Shown here piece after piece: positions 53,459 to 64,000 of a stretch of DNA of 64,000 nucleotides. Below the pieces are notes generated by a model. It did no database searches. It saw nothing but the letters and a program-made list of their open reading frames with translations, and was not told the DNA's origin. Position 1 is the first letter of the stretch. Every line of letters starts with the position of its first letter. Source of the stretch: Dipteris shenzhenensis (taxonomy: Eukaryota; Polypodiophyta; Polypodiopsida; Gleicheniales); NCBI GenBank assembly GCA_047967505.1, contig CM106538.1. One strand, 5' to 3'. The position numbers and the translations under genes were made by a program.

Positions 53459-54690
53459 CACACACAATGCAATGAAGCAAGCAAAATATATACAACAAAA
53501 CATGTTGCAAGGCCAGTAAACATGAAGCGTGACTAACTGTCAAGCCACACTTACATCCTAGGGCCATCAAACTTGTAGCGCCACTAACTATCAAACCACA
53601 CTTATATCCTTCTAAGGACCAACACTGTCAACAAACCAACAGCATGAAAACCAAACTATACCGCTCAAATCCCTACCATCGAATAGCCTATTGTAGACAG
53701 CAAGTCTAGCACCATCAAACCCTCATCAAACCCACAATTCAGCTGTTGTATTAGTCATGCAAGAAGGCTAATGCTGCAACTAAGGACCTGCCAAATTAGA
53801 CTGTTGCACGCATCCAATCACCCGGATGTGCCAAGCACTCAAGTCTTGTCTAGTCAACATCTTCTTAAACGCAATCGAGCAGCCTAACATACACAACAAA
53901 CCATCGAACCCCCATGACACACGCGCAAGCATGCAGATTAGTCACAAAGAACAACACCTGAATGTCCACACACCAAACACTCGTCCTCCTAACATGAATC
54001 ATACACGACTATCACCACACCTAGAAACAACGCAACCCCAAAAATCAAGCCCAAACACTGAATTATAGAGCTTGTGCAGCAGCAACCTCCCTCACAAGCA
54101 AAGATAGCGTCCCCTCCCATGCGCAACACTTGCATGTACTACAAACTATATCGACCAAGCATCCGCATATACCACGCGTGCAACAGACTACCATATACAT
54201 GAAACCAATGGAAACTCCAAAAGAAACACTCAAAGGTCAACTATGACCTTCTGAGTTAGCCATCTCTGTATCAAAATCTTTGCAGCAAGAGTCAGACAAT
54301 GCATATACAACCATCGCAATCTTGTAGCCAAAGAATCGATGCAGCGACGTATTTATACATGCAAACATGCTTTTTCTAAATCGTGTCAGAGCACAGAGCG
54401 ATTTGCCTGACACGATTACCCCCATGCATCTATCTCTGATTGTTTGAAGAGGTGCAAGCCAAGAATGGCTTGCCCTGTTCAAGAAGCAGCCCTATTTTGC
54501 TACAAAACAACACACGAGATGGACGTCCATCCCCACCGAAGTATTCTCCACCATCGCCATGCTGTGCCCGCCAGGTAACAGTGAAGAAAAGCCTCTTGCA
54601 ACATGCCACAAGTTGCCAAAGAGCCCTCGCCCATGACAAGCATCAGAGCCCTCAAACCACCAGAACCCGCCAGAGAAGCCTAAAGAAAAC
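53459..54690. other. Non-coding DNA upstream of the CCCH gene
   Basis: No gene is recognised. The 80-codon frame at 53826-54068 is in CA-rich DNA and looks like chance. A perfect 11-bp inverted repeat (AATCGTGTCAG / CTGACACGATT, 17-base loop) is at 54379-54417. Confidence 0.5.
54379..54417. repeat. Perfect 11-bp hairpin
   Basis: AATCGTGTCAG at 54379-54389 is exactly complementary in reverse to CTGACACGATT at 54407-54417. There is no run of T after it, so it is not a typical Pol III terminator. Confidence 0.75.
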
Positions 54691-54696
54691 CCACGC

Positions 54697-54806
54697 AGAA
54701 GCCCATGACTAGCGCCAGAGAGCCCATGACCCACGCAAAAGAACCTACCAGAGAAGCCCATGACCCGCGCCAGAGAGCCCATGACCCGCACAGAAGAACC
54801 CGCGGT
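54697..54806. repeat. 55-bp tandem duplication
   Basis: Units at 54697-54751 and 54752-54806 share 'agaagcccatgac', 'gcgccagagagcccatgacc' and 'gcaaaagaacc' or a close variant. A partial unit precedes at about 54664. Confidence 0.75.
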
Positions 54807-54849
54807 CGCCAATGAGACGAAGCAGAGCCGCCACACTCTTGGAGGCATT

Positions 54850-55177
54850 CACTACAAAAGAACAAAATAGGCACCCTAATTTCAAGAGTCCCATGGCCAT
54901 TTTGAAACGCTTATGACTTGTCATCCCTCGCTGTTAAAGACGGGCTCCGCGTGGAAGAATTGTAGCCAGTGGTTTGTTGCACTTTCGAGGCCGACGGAGA
55001 AAGCCGGAAAGGGCACAGGACTCGGGAGAGCGGGATTAAGAGCGAGAAGGTCTCCCAAAGAGGAGAGCGTGTTCACGGGAGCGTGAAGGATCCCAGATTC
55101 TGAGACGCACAGAGCGAGAGAGAGCGTCACAGACAGGGAGACGTTTCTTTTTATGGTTCAGTAGACAGCCCCGAGAA

Positions 55178-55228
<51 letters not shown>

Positions 55229-55266
55229 GGGGGCAGAGTCTGAGAGACTTTGGGTGTGTGTGTGTG

Positions 55267-55314
<48 letters not shown>

Positions 55315-55322
55315 CACCCCAA
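54850..55322 (+). promoter_or_regulatory. Promoter/5' UTR region of the CCCH gene with two GA tracts
   Basis: The start codon at 55323 is preceded by two GA microsatellites (55181-55223 and 55269-55311) and, before them, a GC-richer region. GA/CT tracts near transcription starts are common in plants and can bind BPC/GAGA-binding proteins. The transcription start and a TATA box were not identified. Confidence 0.55.
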
Positions 55323-58300
55323 ATGGATTCGGCCGCAAGGCGTGGTGCTGGTAGCGCTGGAGGCGGATGCTCGGCTGATGGTATCATCCCTTGGGACGGA
55401 GTCTCGCCCGCGCACGACTACAGAGAGCACGCTTACCAGCCCCAGCGGGTTTCACGATCTTCGAGATGGAGTGATGGCCCCCCAGGGCAAGGGTCTACTC
55501 AAGAGGGAAACCCCCCCCCTGCTGGGCTGGAACCACCCTTCAAGAGAGTGAGGAACAATTCACAGGAAACTGTAGATCACAGGGACGATACAGGTCCTGC
55601 ATATAGATTTGATTCTGGTTCTGGGGAAGGCCCGCCGGGTCTTAGCTATGGTCGATCCGGATCTGCTACAGCAGGGGATATGCCGAGCGAAACTGGCCAA
55701 GGCTACGGAGGTTTAGGTGGTCAGATCTATGGCACAGGCTATGGTTCGCAGCAGATGCCATCTTATGGGGTAAACTATGCATCGCAGCAGAGCGCACCTA
55801 TGAGTTTTGCGCCTGGGTCTGCTAAGGGTGCAACAGGAGCTCTATTTTACAAGACAAAGCTGTGCACTAAGTTCAAGTCTGGTTCCTGCACTTTCAATGA
55901 ACGATGCAATTTCGCTCATGGCGTAGAGGAGCTTCGAAAACCTCCTTCTGGATGGCAGGACATGGTTGCAACGGGAGGTTCAGCGGGTGAAAGGCCTGGA
56001 GGTTATAGTACTGGACGAGGCTTTGATGCACAACCACGAAGGACTAAGCTCTGCCGGTATTTTATGGAAGGTAACTGTCCCTATGGGGAGCGATGCAATT
56101 TCCTGCATGGTAATGAGGAGGATCAGAAGATTCCAGGAATGGAGCCTCCCAACGCTTTTGCTTTCAGGGGTGGCATGAGGGGGCCTCCTGTTGCAAAAGC
56201 CAACTACAAGACTCGCCTTTGTGCAAAGTGGGAGAAAGGGGAACCTTGCGACTTCGGGGACAAATGCCACTTTGCGCATGGGCCTGAGGGTACTCTCTTG
56301 TTGGCTAATGGCTGTAAAGTCGCTTTGATGTCTGATTTTCCTTTTCCCAGGTTTTGTAGGATCAAATTTCCACGTGAAATACAAAGAACGTTGTCGTTAG
56401 TATCTATGAATCGGTGGTGGTTTTGTTTTCGGAGAACAATTTTTTATGATTGGGCGTGGTTATGTTTTTAGCTAATTTTTAACAACTGATCAGCAATGCT
56501 GGTATATTTCTGTTTCACGTAACTAAATTTCAGTGGAGGGAAATTTTTTGTTATCACTTGCCACGTATTTGAGTATTGCTTGTTTTAATTCTCCAATTCC
56601 TGAGGCTAGAGGGGAGTTATTTAGTAGTGGGCGTTATACTTGAGATGATTAAATGTATTGAAATTTTTTGAAAGACGATATAAGGAATTGTTCTTAAACT
56701 AAGGTGCAGCCCAATGGTCAGTCCCGTCTTATGACTGCAGATGTTTAAGTGTCTTTTCAGGTTCCCCCTCTACTATATCATAATTGGATTGAACTAGGTG
56801 CACTATGGATGTTATCTTTGAGGGCTTAATCTGGACCCCGAGGTCTTGGTTAATAATCAGGTCGCTCTATTTATCCTGTGGGTTTGAAGTAGGAAGTTAA
56901 CCTTTTCTATAGGCAACTGAAGTGTAGTCACCTTGGTAACAATGAAATTTTAAACTAATGTATTGCCTTCTTTTAGGTCTTCTTGAAATGCAGTAATTAC
57001 TGTTGTGTCCTTGACAACCTACGTAGGCTTAAATATTTGTGGAATGTTAAGCTTCTCGACTTTGCCAGTTTTCTCCAAGTGCTCTTGCTACAAATTAGAG
57101 TTTCTATGGGTTGAAATTATTTGAAAAATAGTAAATACTGTTGTAGCCTTGACAACTTAGGGAGGCTTAATACTTGTGGAATGTTAAGGTCAAATTGTGG
57201 GTTTTCTCCCCCCAATCGAACTTTTTATGAAATAAAGTAATTACAGCTATATGCTGACTGTCTGTTTTCAATAAGGAAAAAATTTCGCCTGGATTTAAGT
57301 ACTGTTTTATAAATAGCATTACCGTCTGTAATATTAATTAATTAAAGTACTTACAGCTATATGCTGACTGTCTGTTTGTAATAAGGAGAAATTTCCGCCT
57401 GGACTTAAGTACTGTTCTGTAAATAACATCACCGCTGTGCCTAGGATGATATTTGTAAACCATGAATGAATTTTGTTAAAGTTTGTCAGCTGTGCAGATC
57501 TTCCACTTTCTGTTGAGCATGAATTGTTGTTTCCAATTAGTAGAAGTAGTAATGCACTTTCGAATAGTAGTTTGTTGACAGTAGAAAAGCATGAACTTAA
57601 AAGTGTTAAAGTCATACTTTGTGCTTCTCTTAAAGGTTGTTTTATATTAATTGTTTTAAATAATTTAAATCTCTTCCCCTTAGTTCTGTAATCTCATTTT
57701 GACCTTTGTATAGTCACAGTATGCTTCTTTTTGGGATAGTAACTCGTTTTTGCAATTGATGCCTGCATTATGAATTTTGGATTGCTTTAAAGTTGTGATA
57801 TTGCAGGGCATTGTATATTACGTGCTCAATTCTAGTCAATATTCATTGTAATACAGGGTTTTGCACCGGTGAAAATGGGTTTGGTATTGATGATTATTTC
57901 TATCTGCTCCTGTAGATCTTTAACTCTGATTCTCATAGAGTAATACATCCTCAAGGTTCCACAACTGCATGGTCACAATTCTTCTTGCAGTTGGGATGTT
58001 TTTATTGTTCATTCCTGCTTTAACTCTATAAAACTGCATGTTTTATGCATTTCTTGTGAACTTCGTCGTCTCTCATTTTGTTGATTAAATGTGTGGCTCT
58101 GCAGAGCTGCAAAGATACTCTGGAGTTTCTACCTATCCAAATGGCGGCACTATGACTACGGATGTACAATATCCAGGTGTCAAGTCAGAGATGCCTGCTT
58201 CCCAGATTTATGCTGATCCAAGCATGATGAATCCCCCTCCTTTAGCTGCTCCCTATGGGGCTCCAGCTGATGCAGGTGGTGCTGGTCATATAGCTGCATC

Positions 58301-58787
58301 AAATGTAGACCCATATTCAGCTGCAGGAACAGCTTATGCAAGTTCGCAAGATGGTACTAATGGTTCCTCTGCAAATTACAACTACTGGGATATGGGTGCA
58401 GGTGCTGCTCAAAAACAGCCAAGTGTGTCTACTCAGGGCTATGTGCAGGCTAACCAAACAGTGCCATGGATGGCTGATTATTCTGTTGACGGAGGATATT
58501 ATAGAAGCGGGAATGACACAGCTGTTTCCCAGTATCCTGTACAGGCGCCTCCGCAGCAGCAAAATGTTCCCTTTTACACAGGTGGAAGTGCTCATGACTA
58601 CCAGGATCTGAAGCCGAACACGAATACACCCTATGTGCAGGATGACAGCCAGAGTAAATACCAGGGTGAAGCAAGGAATGGGGATGGCTATTATCATAGT
58701 GCATATACCGAGGCTAACTATTCCAGCCAGCAGCCAGATTACAGTGCCAGATATAATATGGCAGAACCTTGGGGGGGACCTATGTAA
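55323..58787 (+). CDS. CCCH zinc finger protein with three fingers (two exons)
   Basis: The protein probably binds RNA and acts in mRNA control. Exon 1 is 55323-56289 and exon 2 is 58105-58787, 549 residues in all. The start ATG (MDSAARRGAGS) follows a GA tract; an in-frame ATG at 55254 would add a Cys-Val and Arg-Glu stretch coded by the repeat and is not used here. Residues about 1-175 are Gly/Ser/Pro-rich. Finger 1 is C-x8-C-x5-C-x3-H in 'LCTKFKSGSCTFNERCNFAH', finger 2 'LCRYFMEGNCPYGERCNFLH', finger 3 'LCAKWEKGEPCDFGDKCHFA' (C-x8/9-C-x5-C-x3-H). 'EELRKPPSGWQ' after finger 1 is shared with the plant C3H12/C3H56-like group. The splice G|GTACTC ... CTCTGCAG|AG keeps phase and gives 'HFAHGPEELQRY' at the join. 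Exon 2 is Tyr/Gln/Pro/Gly-rich, low-complexity, and may support condensates. The gene looks intact. Confidence 0.92.
56993..57187. repeat. Direct repeat inside the intron, first pair
   Basis: 'gtaattactgttgtgtcctt' to 'tttgtggaatgttaag' (56993-57051) recurs with few changes at 57131-57187, 138 bp further on. Confidence 0.8.
57241..57436. repeat. 110-bp tandem duplication inside the intron
   Basis: The unit starting 'ttacagctatatgctgactg' and containing 'cgcctgga.ttaagtactgt' lies at 57241-57350 and again at 57351-57436, the second copy cut short. Confidence 0.85.
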
Positions 58788-60531
58788 TTGTTGTCTATGT
58801 GTGAAGTCCTTTTTCGCTTTTTTTGGGTGGTGGGTTTGAAAGGGGCTTTCCTTTTTCTTTTTTATCTTCTCCCCCGTGCTCCATGTCAAACCTTGAGCAC
58901 CCATGGTTGTTTGCTGTTTTTAGAGGGACTTCTATTAGTCCTTTTAGTAAGCTTTTCCATACCTATCCCTGTTTTTAAATCTCTACATTGGAGACTGGAA
59001 TTTTCTCACTGAGGCACTATTGGTGGGGAATTCAGCACATGCTGATAGAATGTGATTTTAGATGTTTTTAAATACTGCTGACTGGTCATATCTTGTCACT
59101 GTGACAAGAGCTTGTTCAGCTTTTTAGCATTTCTGGGGATTGCCATCAGGCAAGTGTCTTCTGATAGTAAGACTACCTCTTTCATATTTTGGACCAACAG
59201 CTGCAGCTTGATTCAAAGAAAGTGTCGAAGTGCACGGTGGCTCAGAAAGTCGAGAATTCTTGTTGCTGAGGCATGTAATGTGGAACAGGTGAGATCCATC
59301 CCTTCCCTTCCCTTCAGAGGAGCAGAAATACCTTAGTATTAAGGCAGTGGTGTCTTCAAATCATAAATTCAGTCATGTACTTAAGTTGATGAATCAATGG
59401 CACTGCGACATAGTTATTTAGTGGTTTTCTTTTGTCTTCTCGTTGCTTGAGGATGATCATTTATTGCCAAGACTTTCTCGAAGCGTTGGCAGTCCATGGT
59501 GCTCTCTGCTAAAGTTGAAGCACTTTCTTAGGAGGGGAAAATGCAATCGAAAGAGCAGGCTTCATCTTGCTTCAGTCCTTGGCAACTTGAATCAATATTT
59601 TTCAAGCCTTTTCTTGAAGTGGCAGACAAGAGGGAATGGAGGTATTTTGTTGACTTACATATGGGGGTCTTCGAATGTTTCCATAGTCTGTAATTATGCT
59701 TGATTAACCAGTTAAAAAACAAGAAGTGATATGCTTTGTTGTGATGTGAATTTTTTAATTCTGCGTTTCTCCTCTTTTTTCTTTTTGTTGGGGGGCTTTA
59801 GGTGTTCAGGATGTACCATGTTGTGAACTCAAGAGGATTAGTGAAGAATCTTTGTACTTAGCTGGGCCATTGTTTGTGAGGCCGTGTGTAGAACAAACTC
59901 CCCCCCCACCCATCCACTTCTCCCAAAAAAAGAAAAAAGAAAAACCCAAAAAGCACACACATGCACTGTATTGCTGAGTTACTAATACTGTGGCTAATGT
60001 ATATTCAGTCATTGAGAATCTGTTTGCTTGTAAATCACCAGAAGAATGAGATCTGACTTGGCTTTTCTTTTCTAAATCAATGCTCAGTTTCAATTTCTTA
60101 CTAGCATTTTCAGTTTTCAAGGGATAATTGAATCATGGAATTCAAAGTGTATTGCGGACATGCAGTAAATACTGTAAATAGAAAAAGAGTAGAATTCATT
60201 ACAAGTTTAATTTGAGTGCGGAAGATGTCTAAGTGATTTTCAAAGCTGCTATTCCGTGAGTGAGTATGGTAAATCAGTGAACAATATGTTTTCTAGTATC
60301 TCATAGATATTTTACTTTGGTCTGAAGACTGGCCCAGTTGAATCCTAGGTTCAGAGTGGGCATTTAAAGTCATGTTTTACTTGCTTAGCCATCAGTCCTT
60401 CTCTTTCTTTGGAGATTGCTCGAGGTGATGCATTGTAAGGTTGTTCATGAGGTATGTATGTAGTACTTAATCGAGTAGACAACTTTATGCTTGGACGCCT
60501 GGGTGGGAAAAACAACAAATTCCAGACATTC
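58788..60531 (+). other. 3' UTR and downstream region of the CCCH gene
   Basis: T-rich sequence follows the TAA at 58785-58787. There is no clear further exon; the frame at 59443-59703 has no recognised similarity. A poly-A signal could not be assigned with certainty. Confidence 0.5.
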
Positions 60532-61089
60532 AGCTTATGTGATGCTCTGCTCTAGATACGAGAATTTAAAAATGAAGTATGTTTGAAAGAGTTTGTGGTC
60601 CTTTATTCTCTCATTGTGTAAGGGCGATCTGGTTAGACGCATCTTGTGTTCTATAATTGAGGTGATATGGAAAAGAGCACGGTATGGTCTATTTCAAGTG
60701 CTTTAGATTTTAAGTCGTCTCTTTTGGCCTACAATTGTCTTGTAACTTCCGATTTTATACAGCTTATGTGATGCTACTCTAGCTAACAGAATTCGAAATT
60801 GAGGTTTATTTGAACAAGTCTATGATCAGTTATCTTCTCTTATTGTATCAGGGCGATCTGGTTAGATGTATCGCGCGATCTATAATTTTGGTGATATGGA
60901 CATGAACTTTGAATGATTTATTGGAGCACTGTATGGTCTGTCTCAAGTGCCTTAGATTTTAAGTTGTCTCTTTTGGCCTACAAGCGCCTTAAAATTGTCT
61001 TGTAACTTCCCAATTTATAACTTTAGATAACAGAATTGAACGAGTTTGTGCTCTTTAACATTGTCTCGTAACTTCAATTTTATACAGGA
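60532..61089. repeat. Tandem duplication of about 230-260 bp, plus a short third piece
   Basis: Unit 1 (60532-60760) and unit 2 (60761-about 61019) share 'agcttatgtgatgct', 'agggcgatctggttaga', 'gtatggtct.t.tcaagtgc' and 'tgtcttgtaacttcc'. A third partial piece (about 61020-61089) repeats 'acagaattgaa' and 'tcgtaacttc.attttatac'. Unit 2 carries about 30 extra bases. Confidence 0.8.
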
Positions 61090-62758
61090 TTGTCCTTGTG
61101 TGAAAGTAAAATCTAGTAATTGATGATTTGTAGATAAGAAAGTGAATTGATTGAAGGAAAGGCCCACGTGATGTTGTGGATGGAAAGTCTTACGTGTGCT
61201 GGTTTTGGCTGTTATCAGCCAGGTATATGAAGGCCTCATAATGAAGATGTTTTAATTGTGTGGATGGGATAACAAATTGTATTCATATCTCCTTCCACAG
61301 CATTCAACTATGGTGCACTACCCAATTTGTCCACAATTGTCATTCGGATCAGTACTGTTTTGCCTATGCAAGAATTTGCTGTGTGTGTGCTAATGTCAAC
61401 TTTTTCTCACTCCATTTGTTGTGGAAGCATGCAAGGTTAAATGCTTAAAAATGGCACTAGAAATGCCCAAGATGTTGGTCTTCCATTTCCCTTTGTAACT
61501 GTCTCTTGTCTCTTCATATGGGGAGATATGCCTCTTAGAGTAAATGGTCATTAATTGAATGGCAATAGAAATGTTAAATTGTGAAGAGAATAAATGAAAC
61601 ATGACTGCGTGAGAGTGTTAAAGCTCTAGTAGCATGAGGGTAAATTTATATTTACAGATAATGGACAAGGTTGGGATGCTTTGAATTCTTTTGTGATAAG
61701 TGACATTCCAACCGCGACAAGTATATTTGCATATAATGGCAAACCATACGTGGATTGCTTTTGGAAATTCAATGCAAATAGTGGTTGAGAGAACATTATT
61801 GGACCCCCTAATTTGGTAGAAAGGTTTCAATTTATCTATTTCCAGTCGATTGATTATTTGTTTTGGTGTCCTTATCTTACATGCTTGCCTTTTTCAATCA
61901 ATGTAATGGAGTCAGGACTTTTAGATGGCAGGAAGATTTTTAATTGAAAAAATTCTTTTTTATATATTTTTTGTGAGGTTTTGCTCTACAGCACCTACTC
62001 TTCAAGGGTTAAAATCCTTTTTATGATATCTTTAGAATAACTAGACATGTTTGTAGATTTATGTTAGAATGTACTAAACACAAATCTATTGGCTGGGCAA
62101 ATATATGTCAGAATATTGCTTGTGGATTGACCTTCTAAGGTGGCAGCTTCCATAAATATCACTCGGAAAAACTGCAAGATAGAAATATCCCACCCAAAAC
62201 AATGGTGTCTTAAAAACATGTTAGAATGTACTAAACACAAATCTATTGGCCTTCTAAGGTGAAGACCTTCCTACTACAAACGTAAAGGGTAGTTTTTTTA
62301 TTAATGGTTCTTGCATTTGATTTGAAATTATAGAGACATAGGTCATTGAGCTTGTAAATATCAATTGAAGACTTTGATTATATTAAAAGTGTCGTTGCAA
62401 CTTGTAAGATATTGTGATTTGGACTATGATAATATATACGTTCTTTGATTTTGCCTCTGCCCTTGTGTCTTTCAATCCCCCAATAATCCTTGTGATCAAG
62501 AAGCATTAAAAGAAATTGTGGGTTAGCTTCCCAGAACATAAATTACGAGAGAATATATCGATTTTCTTTTATTCCTATAGTACAAGTAAAATACATGTGC
62601 ACGTGCATGCCTGGTGTGCAAGCATAGGACCAAGCTTGCATGCACTCACACATCCACCCACCCGCATTCTCGCGTGCGTGTGCACATAAGCACGACCATA
62701 GAAGAATGTAGCAAAGGGATGCCATGCCGCCTCTCAAGTAAGAGACATTATAATGGGT
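61090..62758. other. Non-coding DNA
   Basis: AT-rich without a recognisable gene. The only structure seen is the direct repeat at 62061-62249. Confidence 0.55.
62061..62249. repeat. Exact 32-bp direct repeat
   Basis: 'atgttagaatgtactaaaca' continuing to 'caaatctattgg' is found at 62061-62092 and again at 62218-62249 without a mismatch. Confidence 0.85.
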
Positions 62759-62906
62759 GTATTGGGTCTTAACACTTACATTGAGACAAGGGAACAATCA
62801 TTTAATGTCTCTAACTAAGAATAACAATCATTGTATTGGGTCTTGACATTTACATTGAGACATGTAAATAATTATTTGATATTTCTAAGTAAGAATAATA
62901 ATCTTG
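62759..62906. repeat. 74-bp tandem duplication
   Basis: Units at 62759-62832 and 62833-62906 share 'gtattgggtctt.aca.ttac' and 'taagaataa.aatc', with roughly one change in seven bases. Confidence 0.85.
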
Positions 62907-64000
62907 AAAATATAGAGATGGGAATAGTTTAATAGTAGTGCATGTAAAAAATGACATGAACCGTGCTCCAGCTAACTCTCCAATTGAGTGTGATAACTAC
63001 TAATAAAGAGAACATCTCATTTGCTAGCCACCCAGTTACAAAATCCTTACCTTCCCTTTGAGATCTTCTTCTCTAAATTCTCATGTGCCTCCTTATCTTG
63101 AGGCCTCATTTCCTCTTGAAGCTCTCTTTGGAATTCTCCCACCTAGCCCAACGCTTGCCCACTGGATTCTTTTTAATGGTACCATGTGTCCTTAAAAAAC
63201 CATGAAAAATGAGCCAAAATACATATAAAGAGAGCTAAAGTGTGGGATACTTCTACTCTTACATGAACAAGCACGTAGACTCTCTATCACCAAATTGAAT
63301 TGAGGAGCCAACTTGTTGTCATTGTCTCTCCCAAGTCCAAGTTTCGAAGGTGTTCGTCACCTATAGTCGTGTTGTTGCTTGTTGTCCCATAGGTGTTCAC
63401 AAGTGTAGCATAGGTTCACAAGTGTAGCATAGGTCCTTGATTCGTATTCTGGTGAGAGGTGTAAGCTAAAGCATCGAAAGTAGCTCTCATATGCGCATGG
63501 GTGAGAAAGAGGGCTTGATCACAACGATGGATGAAGGCTCTCACCTCCACAGGAGTTCAAGGGTTTAGAAGGGGGTTGCAAGGTTCAGAAGGGGGATAGG
63601 GTTAAGAGAGCTATCTAAGAGTTCCAGGTTTCAGAGAGGGTTGCAAGGTTTAAGAGAAGTCCAAGGTTGAAAGGTGGAGAGCTTTCCTATGTGACTTGAA
63701 GGGGTAAGGGTTACGGAGGAGGGACAAGGGAGAAGAGCCCCTCCACTTTTTGGGGAGACCTCTTGCGTTTCTACACAAAGTGGGGAATCTCATGAGTCCC
63801 TACGCAAAGTGAGGGAACCTCTTGAGTCCCTATACGAATTGGGGGGACCTTTTGAGTCACTCCACAAAGTGGGAGGACCTAAAAAAGTGTATGCTTTTAG
63901 TTGTTCTCTTTCTAGTTTAAGTATTTCTCTCTCTAGGTCTTGATTTTGAGAGTATGATTGGATCTCTTCTAGAGAGGATTTTAGCTATCCTCATCCTTTA
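62907..64000. repeat. Non-coding right edge with a 30-bp tandem array
   Basis: At 63751-63880 a 29-30 bp unit ('tggggagacctcttg.gt..c' type) is present about 4.4 times with changes. Before it, 63545-63690 has looser repeats of 'ttgcaaggtt.agaag'. No gene is seen in this stretch. Confidence 0.7.

Larger units (their letters stand above)
56290..58104 (+). other. Intron of the CCCH gene (1815 bp)
   Basis: The donor GTACTC at 56290 and the acceptor CTCTGCAG ending at 58104 give a phase-1 junction that keeps the frame. The intron is T-rich. It contains two small duplications (56993-57051 with 57131-57187, and 57241-57350 with 57351-57436) but no gene. Without splicing the exon 1 frame runs on to a stop at 56471. 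Confidence 0.88.

Overview
This window looks like nuclear DNA of a land plant with a large, repeat-rich genome, most likely a fern or another seed-free vascular plant. The reasons are an intronless PLS-class PPR-DYW gene with near-identical repeats, a plant-type triple-CCCH gene with one phase-1 intron, relics of Ty1/copia, Ty3/gypsy, LINE and Helitron elements, and very many CT/GA microsatellites. The lineage is an inference; no marker gene fixes it.

Only two conventional host genes are convincing. One is a PPR-DYW gene (23380-26181, + strand), intact except for one in-frame TGA 24 codons before the final D-Y-W. The other is a three-finger CCCH protein gene (55323-58787, + strand) of two exons joined by an 1815-bp intron, giving a 549-residue product.

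Layout. 414-5098: decayed copia element on the minus strand with its 3' LTR. 5099-10082: non-coding DNA with one unexplained ORF and an LTR-like scrap. 10083-15832: two collinear tandem blocks built from microsatellites, unique spacers, LTR pieces and a gag-only LTR element with primer binding site and both LTRs. 15840-17830: a long palindrome, AT-rich DNA, CT tracts and short repeats. 18070-21125: the 3' half of a Ty3/gypsy element of Athila/Tat type with an extra ORF after integrase. 23380-26181: PPR gene. 26849-28490: two LINE 3' ends, each ending at a GA/TC tract. 28690-34397: two chromovirus-like gypsy halves in opposite orientation. 35358-37190: second copy of the copia family, internally deleted. 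39832-41580: 5' end of another LTR element (LTR, primer site, start of gag). 44260-44960: unidentified coding relic.

46730-51381 (minus) is the most unusual part: a decayed Helitron-like element with, in protein order, an OTU-type cysteine protease domain, a zinc-binding segment, a HUH Rep domain and a PIF1-type helicase. The first HUH histidine and the helicase P-loop are lost. Upstream in element order lies an unrecognised coding relic (about 51600-52930), then a 170-bp tandem repeat (53116-53458). OTU+Rep+helicase proteins are known from Helentron/Helitron2 elements; the upstream reading region is the best candidate here for something undescribed. The last 5 kb, downstream of the CCCH gene, hold only small tandem duplications.

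Most decay of the elements is by nonsense changes rather than frameshifts, as expected of methylated DNA losing C to T. All family calls come from reading translations by eye; no database search or alignment was run.
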